A DNA stretch of 40,432 nucleotides from Triparma columacea. Its lineage: Eukaryota > Sar > Bolidophyceae > Parmales > Triparmaceae. The notes beneath the pieces were generated by a model. It saw nothing but the letters and a program-made list of their open reading frames with translations, was not told where the DNA came from and did no database searches. Made by a program: the position numbers and the translations under genes. Where the stretch lies: NCBI GenBank assembly GCA_030267965.1, contig BRYA01000045.1:33047-73478 (forward strand). The letters run 5' to 3'. Shown here piece by piece: positions 33,572 through 40,432 of this stretch; position 1 is the stretch's first letter; every line of letters starts with the position of its first letter.

Positions 33572-34483
33572 CTATCCGCTGTCCTCCTCAAACCTCAGTC
33601 CGCACTCCTCGCATCTCATGACGACAATACTCCCTCCTTCATCCTTCCTCCCCCAAATTTCCGCCTTTGCCGTGCTCATACCCGTGGCCCTGTGTCCTGT
33701 GGCTCCGAATACGGAGGACACGCGGGGGGAGAAACAGTTGGGACAGGAACGGGCACCGAAACCGTATTCCGCCTCGTGCTCTATCTCTGCCCAGGTTTTG
33801 TCTTTTTTTTGCGTTGAGGAGGTGGCAGCGGTTAGGGTTGATTGAGGGGGGGGGGGAGCCGACGCGCTCGTTGATTGAGGGGGGGGGGGAGCCGACGCGC
33901 TCGTCGTCCACATATGCACGGGTTGCGTCTCTCTCCTCTTGAACGGGTTCGGCTTCTCTTGATGAATGGCCGCGGTCTGAGGGGCCTGCCTAACGACCTT
34001 CTTCTTCTTTGGTTTTGGCTGCCTACCACCAAGACCACCCAACGCAGTACCTAAGACGTCTGAGAGCTTGTTCTTGCGACTAATAATCGACCGGGCGGTT
34101 TGGGCGTCGGTGGAGGCGGCGGTAGAGGCGTCAGTGTTTTTTTTAAGCGCCATTTCAGCTGAGAGTTTCATGAGGGATGAGGAAAGCTCCGTGTATGCCA
34201 TTGCAAAGATGGTCTGGACTGATTCTGTTGTATTGGGGGCTGGTTGAAGGACAGCTTGACGCAAATCAGTCGTCGAATTTGCTGGGGTATGCTGGTAGAT
34301 GGAGGATGAGGAGGAGGATGATTGAGGATTAGGATTGGAAGGAGAGTCGAGAGAAGATGAGGGATGGATAGGATATCTACCAGCACCTGTTGAGAGAGCA
34401 TGTAAGGGACAGTAATAGCCAGAGCTGCAAACTAATAGGCCTGTAGAAGAGGAACAGACGACGCACTGCGCCATCTGCGCCAT
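33572..34483 (-). CDS. Zinc-ribbon protein of unknown function
   Basis: A single-exon frame of 303 residues. The N-terminus has closely spaced cysteines and a histidine (CVVCSSSTGLLVC...YYCPLH), a possible small zinc site. The middle is Ser/Pro-rich with a basic KPKKKKVVRQ patch that could act as a nuclear localisation signal, plus a perfect duplication of SASAPPPPQST. The C-terminus has a two-knuckle zinc ribbon, CPNC ... MRCEECGLRFEED, spaced like the TFIIS/RNA-polymerase type of ribbon. A nuclear role in transcription or RNA metabolism is possible but not shown. ATG 34483 is the first start; another Met three codons on gives the same protein. It ends 201 bp from the SZT2-like gene, and is divergent from the PAM2/R3H gene. 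Confidence 0.65.
   Translation of the reverse strand: MAQMAQCVVCSSSTGLLVCSSGYYCPLHALSTGAGRYPIHPSSSLDSPSNPNPQSSSSSSSIYQHTPANSTTDLRQAVLQPAPNTTESVQTIFAMAYTELSSSLMKLSAEMALKKNTDASTAASTDAQTARSIISRKNKLSDVLGTALGGLGGRQPKPKKKKVVRQAPQTAAIHQEKPNPFKRRETQPVHMWTTSASAPPPPQSTSASAPPPPQSTLTAATSSTQKKDKTWAEIEHEAEYGFGARSCPNCFSPRVSSVFGATGHRATGMSTAKAEIWGRKDEGGSIVVMRCEECGLRFEEDSG
33838..33903 (-). repeat. Perfect 33-bp tandem duplication in the zinc-ribbon gene
   Basis: Two identical 33-bp units (33838-33870 and 33871-33903), each with an 11-G run, encode two copies of an Ala/Ser/Pro/Gln-rich undecapeptide. The identity, including the G-run length, indicates a very recent duplication. Confidence 0.85.
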
Positions 34484-34865
34484 AGAAGAGGATTTGAAGA
34501 GAAAAATGCCAGTCAGGAGCAGTCTGTCGGAGCTCTGGGACTGTCTGAACTACTCTCCCCGTCAAGTGGGCTTGAAGGTTAGTATAGGGCCGTAAATTCT
34601 ATCAAAACAAAGACAATTTGACGACCATTTCATTTGAAGTCACACGAAACCTATCCATTCTCCATAACAAGCTACAAACAGGCTCACTTAGGACTAATCG
34701 ATGCCACAACGTTTCATTTTGTGGGATGAAAAACAAACTATTTTACGACCTTTATTCTCATTTCACATACACCACCACACTCATATACACTATATACGAC
34801 AATCTCACTCACAAACCACATCATAATCCCACAAACAGGTCTAAACATCACTCTTGAGGTCGAGG
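34484..34865. promoter_or_regulatory. Shared 5' region of the zinc-ribbon and PAM2/R3H genes
   Basis: 382 bp lie between divergent ATGs. The right half (34600-34850) is AT-rich and includes CACTATATACGAC near 34786-34798. No gene is seen. The base composition resembles the other divergent intergenic regions of the window. Confidence 0.4.
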
Positions 34866-37800
34866 ATGGACGAGAGTAACACCACAATAGTCCCTTCTCC
34901 GGCTCTTTCCCCCGCCCCCGCTTCGCCAGCCCCACAAGCTCCTTCTACAGACCCCCCCCAGGATAAATCCGCCCCCACTCCCTCACCGGGACAATCAACA
35001 GCCCAATCAAAGAGCGAAATTCAGCCTGAGGTAGTTGCCACCATCTCCGTGACCCTAGACAAGGTCAAAGTGAGCCCCAAAGCCGGCGCTAAATCAGACA
35101 CCGATAACCATCCCGGGTCAGCTGCCGATAAAGGCGGCGACGGAGGTGGAGATGGAGGAGCCGATAATGCCCCGGCCTCCTCGGACGCGCCTGCAACTCA
35201 GACTGAAATGAGCAAGAAGAAGCTTGCGCAGAAGGAGTATTGGGCCAAGAAGAAGGCCCAGATGAAGCTAAAGAAGCAGCAAGACCGCGAGCGCCGCGCC
35301 GCTATAGTGGCTGCTGCCATTGCAGCTGGCGAGCCTATCCCTCCAGAGGAGGAGAAGAAGAAGACAAAGAAGCAAACGAAGGCCTCCAAAGCCTCTTCCT
35401 CCCCTCCAGCCGACGAAGCAGATGGCTTCATTGAGATTCCAGAAAATACCTCAGACTCTCCCTCTGACCCCGCCAGCCCCTCCAAGAAGGCCCCCGCCCC
35501 CGCCGCCAAGAAGGCCGCCAAGAAGCAGCCCTCTAGTGGCAACCCCAGCAAGGAGAAGGGCAAGGGCAACCTGAAGGCCGACCTCCTGAACCCCAACTGC
35601 CTCCGTTACGACCCCGTGAAGGCCCACGAGCTCTTCGGGACCCCCCTGCCGAGCCCGGCGGAGCTAGAGAAGATCAAGAACAAGAGGAGCAAGGCAGCTG
35701 CGGGTGAAAAGGCCGGTGAGGGGGCGGGGATGGAGGAAGGGGGAAAGGATGAGAAGAAGAAGGAGGAGGGTAAGAAGGTTAAGGGGGAGGAGAAGAAGGT
35801 GAAGGGGGAGGAGAAGAAGAAGAAGGCGAAGGGGGAGGACAAGAAGAAGGGGGAGGACAAGAAGGCGAAGGGGGAGGAGAAGAAGAAGGGGGAGGAGGAT
35901 GAAAAGAAGGGGAGACCACTGGATGAGAACGAAATGAAGAAATTAGAAAAGGTGAGAAAATATTCAATGATAATTAGTGATTCACCCGCATTTTGCTAAC
36001 CCCCCCGCCCCCCAGTTCCAGAAATGGAAGGAGATGAAGGCTCAAAAGATTGCGGACAAGAAGACCGGCAAGTCCGTAAACAAGACCACCACCACTTCCT
36101 CAACGAACGCCGACAACCCCAAGGTCTCTCCCCCCCCGAAGCCTCCAACCCAACCAACACAGACAGACCAGCAACTGGCTTACAATCAGCACACACAGTC
36201 GCACGGGGCGCAGCAAAGCGCGAAGACCGTCACCCTGAGGCAGAATGGACAAGGTTTGACCAAGAACACGTACCAAGGATCTACCTTTATCTCGAACCAT
36301 CGGCAGTCGTCGTCACCGTCGCCGTCCAACAGCAACAACAAGATGTACGACAGCAGCCACACTCCTTCCGCCCCCCCCGACCCCAGCATACCCCCCCTGT
36401 CCCCCGGCGCACTGAAAAAAATGAACGCCGGCGCCAAGGAGTTTGTGCCGAGCTTCGGGGGCTCACCCCCGACCACCAGCACCCGGCCCCCCCTCCTGAT
36501 GAAGGCAGACGCCGATGGTAACCTCACCGCCGTCAGCATCCTTCCTGGGGGTCATATCGTCTCCCAGACCCCCTCCCCTGTCGGCTCACCCCAGGTCCTA
36601 TCTATGTACAACTCCTCCAGTCTTCTCGGAGGCAAGGCGCCCGCCACTCTAGGCTCCAAGAGCGTGGGAGCCATGCCGTTCATCCCCAAGTCCACGGCAT
36701 TCCCACTCCACGCCGCTCCCCAGCAGCACCTCATGGAGCAGCTCTCCCTCCAGAGGGCGTCCCAAGAGCGTGCTTTCAAGCTCGAGCTGGACCAGCAGAG
36801 GAAGGCGCAGGAGAAGCTGGAGCACGAGATGAGGTTGAAGCAGCTGATGATGGAGGAGGAGGCGGAGATGCACAGGCTTGAGCTGGAGGCGAAGAAACTA
36901 GAGATGGAGGAGGAGAAGAAGAAGATCAAGCTGGAGGTGAGATAGGGGTTACACACACACAAAACACACACACACACACACACGCGCGCGATGTTAACAC
37001 TAACGCAACCCCCCCCCTCCCACCGCCTCTTTATCCTGTCTCGCAGCTCGAGGAGCATAAGAAGGAACTTGAAGAGCAGAAGAAGCTTTTGGAGATGCAA
37101 AACGCCGCCGCAGCCGCCGCAGCTGCCGAAGCTGCCGCAGCTGCCGATATGCCGGCTGTGAAGCAGCAGTGGTGGAAGTCCCTCCCTCCCTCCCAGGTGG
37201 ACCCCATCTCTCTCGAGCCTCTCTCTGAGCTCGAGTACCCCCCCTTCCAGCTCTGCAGCACTGACCCTAGCAAGGCGTCAGCCGACGCCTCCATCCACTA
37301 CTTCGACGGTGCTGTGCTGGCTTACTTCCTCGTCTCTCAGATGAACTTCATTGACCCCCTCAACCGCCGCGAGCTCCTCGAGATGGAGCTGGTTTCCCTC
37401 GACAACTACCTCATGAGCTTTGACCTCGGCCAAGCCAACGTTATGGAGGCCTACAAGTCAAACAAGGCAAACAAGGAGGCACAGGGGGGGGATCATCACC
37501 ACTCGACAAGGGCAGAGTACCTGCAGCACGAGGTGAGAGACGGGGACGGAATGAACTGAAGACTTTAACACCCCCCCCCCTGCCACGCTTTTTCACTAAC
37601 CCGTCCTTCTTGACCGGTCGGTCGTCGCGCTCATTGCTGCAGGCCCGAAATCTCCTACTCGCGCTTTTCGACAACAGGAAGGAGAAAAAGGTGAAGAAAC
37701 CCGACCCCACGGCCACCTTCAGGTCGGAGTTCGAGAGGGACAGGGGTTACAACCAGCAGGCAGGGCTGAGCCTCATCGACGACGACGTGAACCCAGGGAT

Positions 37801-39739
37801 GAGGGGAGGGTTCGGAGGGTTAGGGGGACTAGGCAGCTCTTTTGGTGCTGCGGGTGCAGGATCGGGAAGGCCCAACGCTCTCGACAGCTTCCCGACCCTC
37901 CAGTCGGTCACACCGTTGACGCCCCTGCCAGACTTGCCGGGGGAGCTCCCCATGGCCCCGCCTGGTGCGGGAGGGATGAGCCTCAGCGCAATCTCGGGGA
38001 TGGTGAAACCCACGGACCTCACCGAACTCGACAGGATGAAGACGGCGCGCGAGGAGAGCCTCCAAAAGGCAGCCATGAACAGGATGGGCGTCCTCGGCCT
38101 ATTTGGGGGAGGCAGCGAGAGGAAGGAGCTCCCGTTCTACGAGACCGGGGGTGGAGGGGCGGCGGCGGGGGAGGTCACTGACGGCCAGCTTGAGAGGAAC
38201 AAGAGGTTTGCCAACGCCTTCGGGATCCAGCCAAACGCCTTCAAGCCTGCCGTTGACTCAGGGAGGTTCTACGGAAACGACGGCAAGGGGGGGGGACTGT
38301 TCGACAACAATTTAACCATCGCGCAGGATGACCCGTTTAAACTCGAGCTACAAGTGGGAGCGTATTCGGAGGAGCTCCTGAGGTTCGCCAAGGACAATGT
38401 CCAGCTCGTCTACCAGTTGGAGCGAAAGTGGTGCGAGTTTATTGCCGACAGGGTGACCCCATCGTGCCAGCTAAAGCCGATGAACCGTGCCCTCCGCACC
38501 ATGGTGCACCACTACTCAGACCTTTGGAGGATCCATACGGAGTCCTTCGACCCGGAGCCCAAGAGGTACATCAACTGCGTCAAGATGAGGGACACCAAGG
38601 TGCCGATGATGATGCTGAGTGAGGCGGCGAGGAAGTGGGACGGCAGGCCCATCGTCAGACCCGAAAGCGCATTCCCGGACCTTCCAGTATCTCGCAGCGA
38701 GTCCCCGCCACCCGAGGAGCAGAAGAAGACGACGCCATGGGGATCGGCCAACCCAACCTACGAGGATCAGAAGAAGGCGGCGCCATGGGGATCGGCCAAC
38801 TCAGCCTACAAACGGGAGAAGGACAAGGAGGCCATGGAGGACCCTCGCTTCGCCCACATGTTCAAAAGTGACACGACCGGGCAGGCAACGCCAATGGCGG
38901 GGTACCCCCCGTTGCCGGGATCTCCACCCAAGAGCCCGGAGAGGGGCCCCCACATTGGCGCCAAGAGACTCCCCAACGCCCCCCCCCCCCTCCCCAATTA
39001 CCAGCAGCCCAATAGGAATGTTTACCTCGCCCTCCAGCAAGAGAAAAAGGAAAAGGAGAAGAAGAAGAAGACGGATGCCGAGAAGAAGGCTGCCTACCTT
39101 AAGTTCCAGAGGGATAAGAAAGAGAGGGAGGAGAAGCTCAAGCGCGAGGAGGAAGAGGCAGAGAAGAAGAAGAAGCAGTCCAACATGTTTGCCAACGCCT
39201 TCGCGGACAGTGATAGTGAGAGTGAGAGCGATTCCGACCGCGACAACGGCGAAGAAGACGACGACCGCGACCGCGGCGGCGACATCAATGACAGAGCTAA
39301 CATTGCCGTCGTCGAAAAAACGGAGGATGCTGTGGTTGAGAAGGCCGAGAAAGGGCGGGTAGAGGAGGCGGCTAAAATTAATAAAATCGAGATCGAGGAA
39401 GACACGAATGAGGAGGGCGAGGAGGTGAAAGAGGAGAAAGACGGGAATGGAGAGAGGGAGGTTAAGGAGGAGTTTGTTGTCGAGAAGAAAAAGGAGGAAG
39501 AGGGGGAGAAGGAGGGGAAGGTAAAAGAGGCGAAAGTCGAGGTAGACAAGGAGGAGAAGGAGGGGGGGGGCGCAAAAATGCAGGACGAAACTCTTAGCGC
39601 AGTCGGAAAGGAAGAGTTTAGTAAGGTTGCGGAGGGAGCATTGGAAGAGAAGGAGCTAGAGAAGGAATCTGTCACCGATCAGGTCGCCGAGAGCGCCAGG
39701 CGACGAGTGAAAAAAGTGGGGCGCGATGGCTCGCTGTAA
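34866..39739 (+). CDS. PAM2-motif, U-box/RING-like and R3H domain protein
   Basis: Exons 34866-35951, 36016-36936, 37047-37532 and 37643-39739 (all phase 0) give about 1,529 residues. Order of parts: a Pro/Ala and Lys/Glu-rich low-complexity N-terminus; a PAM2 motif at about 495-507 (LKKMNAGAKEFVP), which docks to the MLLE domain of poly(A)-binding protein; a Glu/Lys coiled coil; a U-box/RING-like fold from residue 721 (DPISLEPLSELEYPPF ... FIDPLNRRELLEMEL) without zinc ligands; an R3H single-stranded nucleic-acid-binding domain at about 1080-1165 (Arg-x3-His in RTMVH; DPEPKRYINCVK). An Asp/Glu/Lys-rich tail follows. This suggests a cytoplasmic mRNA-associated factor, possibly linking poly(A)-binding protein to ubiquitylation; that link is inference. 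A 48-bp duplication encodes two PWGSAN repeats near 38719-38814. ATG 34866 is used because the upstream in-frame extension has no ATG. Confidence 0.8.
36951..36990 (+). repeat. CA microsatellite in intron 2 of the PAM2/R3H gene
   Basis: An interrupted (CA)n run followed by CGCGCGCG lies just after the intron donor at 36937. It is a simple repeat with no further support for function. Confidence 0.8.
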
Positions 39740-40336
39740 CACCTCCTGACGAAAGGGCTGTAGCAAGAAAGTGTTTGGCAGGATCAGAATTTGGTTTCAT
39801 TATATTAGTCTCACATTCCCAGTCCTTAATTCTGTTTCCGTCCCTGCAAGCAGTTGCGAAGTGTTGTACTCGTCAATAAGTGAAATTTAACAGCGATGAA
39901 ACTTGCAGAAGGTGCAAGTTAGTTCAAAGATTTTTGCACCTTTCTTCCGAATTTCTTCTTGTCTCCCTTGAGTACAATCGGATTCAACGTTGGGCAATGG
40001 AACATCAACATATTGTTCTCTTGGCTTATTGTGGCTTGTCGAGTTATAATTACATTCTTCTTCGCACTGCTGCTATCCTTTACTCATTACTTCACACCTT
40101 AAGCGCATTTTGATCGCCTGTGTGACTGTGAGAGCTTTAAAGCAGGGTTTAGGCAGGAGCATTTCGAGAACTCTTTGCAACAGGGACTTGAGACACTGAA
40201 GCGGAGTGGATAAGGACAAAAGAAGGTGAGGATTGTATAGAAGGCGAGGGCGGAGGACGGATTGTCGGGAAGGGAGGATACGGGGGGGGGGGAGGGAGGA
40301 AGGAGGACACAACAGCCTAGCCCAACTTCCTCGGGG
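39740..40336. other. Intergenic region with overlapping hairpins
   Basis: 597 bp lie between the PAM2/R3H stop and the next same-strand start. The left two thirds is balanced in composition and contains an 8-bp perfect hairpin (39900-39907 with 39913-39920) that overlaps a 9-bp one (39909-39917 with 39934-39942). The right third becomes G-rich (40200-40310), as before other genes here. No tRNA, recognisable gene or mobile element is seen. Short open frames on either strand have no ATG-based or domain support. Confidence 0.5.
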
Positions 40337-40432
40337 ATGTCGACTCCTGAGCAATTAGAAGAATATTGCGGCAGCAGCGGCGACGCATATGCGCAAATAG
40401 TATTCGTCTCAGCTCACCCAACATCTTCGTCG
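40337..40432 (+). CDS. Start of an unidentified gene (3' partial)
   Basis: An ATG at 40337 opens a frame of 32 codons that is still open at the window end (MSTPEQLEEYCGSSGDAYAQ, then a Val/Ser/Thr-rich stretch). It follows G-rich sequence, and its hydrophilic opening looks like a normal cytosolic N-terminus. There is too little sequence to name it, and a splice donor could lie beyond the edge. Confidence 0.4.
   Translation, partial: MSTPEQLEEYCGSSGDAYAQIVFVSAHPTSSS

Noticed and set aside
39880..40113. 77-codon plus-strand frame with a hydrophobic end
   Set aside because: It begins with a non-ATG codon, overlaps the hairpins, and has no recognisable domain.
40073..40354. 93-codon minus-strand frame at the window edge
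   Set aside because: It lacks an ATG-supported start with good context and overlaps the plausible 5' region of the plus-strand gene at 40337.

Overview
This window is eukaryotic nuclear DNA, most likely from a photosynthetic stramenopile alga such as a bolidophyte/Parmales relative. The evidence for a eukaryote is short GT-AG introns, almost always with a GTGAG or GTAAG donor and a C-run polypyrimidine tract, and a PRP22 spliceosomal helicase. One gene product begins with a signal peptide ending in an A-F motif, which is the signature for import into a red-derived secondary plastid. An AarF/ABC1-type kinase of plant-plastid style, plus NEK and PPP1R42-like genes that imply cilia or basal bodies, fit the same picture. 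The species assignment is inference; no rRNA or organellar marker is present. I see no tRNA, rRNA, transposon or CRISPR array.

Layout. 2-217 is the glycine/phenylalanine-rich end of a gene that starts outside the window. 692-4318 (+, 2 exons) is PRP22/DHX8. 4526-6685 (+) is a secreted, membrane-anchored S41-type protease. 6739-7584 (-, 3 exons including a 22-nt exon) is a small F-box protein. 7870-9049 (+, 4 exons) is a C2-domain protein. 9098-10283 (-, 2 exons) is a PPP1R42-like leucine-rich-repeat protein. 10411-11818 (+, 4 exons) is a 2-oxoglutarate/Fe(II) dioxygenase. A strikingly AT-rich block (about 11880-12430) precedes a plastid-targeted protein of unknown function (12432-12920, +). 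13009-14451 (-, 2 exons) is a lytic polysaccharide monooxygenase (LPMO) with a LysM domain and a C-terminal membrane anchor. 14713-18165 (+, 4 exons) is a NEK kinase. 18261-21071 (-, 4 exons) is an ABC1K kinase. 21189-22342 (+, 2 exons) is a catalase-fold protein with a signal peptide. 22417-23819 (-, 2 exons) is unrecognised. 24522-33370 (+, 8 exons, about 2,700 residues) is an SZT2-like protein, the scaffold of the KICSTOR complex that controls TORC1. 33572-34483 (-) is a zinc-ribbon protein. 34866-39739 (+, 4 exons) combines a PAM2 motif, a U-box/RING-like domain and an R3H RNA-binding domain. A last gene starts at 40337 and leaves the window.

Organisation. From 6.7 kb on, genes mostly alternate strand: divergent pairs share short 5' regions (117-702 bp) and convergent pairs end 48-201 bp apart. 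The genes do not form one pathway. Themes that recur are RNA processing (PRP22, PAM2/R3H), cilium/centrosome (PPP1R42-like, NEK), plastid (ABC1K, plastid-targeted unknown), cell surface/secretory (S41 protease, LPMO-LysM, catalase-like) and nutrient signalling (SZT2-like).

The most interesting items are the membrane-anchored LPMO-LysM protein, the SZT2-like gene outside animals, and the PAM2/U-box/R3H combination. All exon structures were inferred by reading splice signals and reading-frame continuity by eye. Family names rest on recognised motifs and remembered family patterns, not on database searches.
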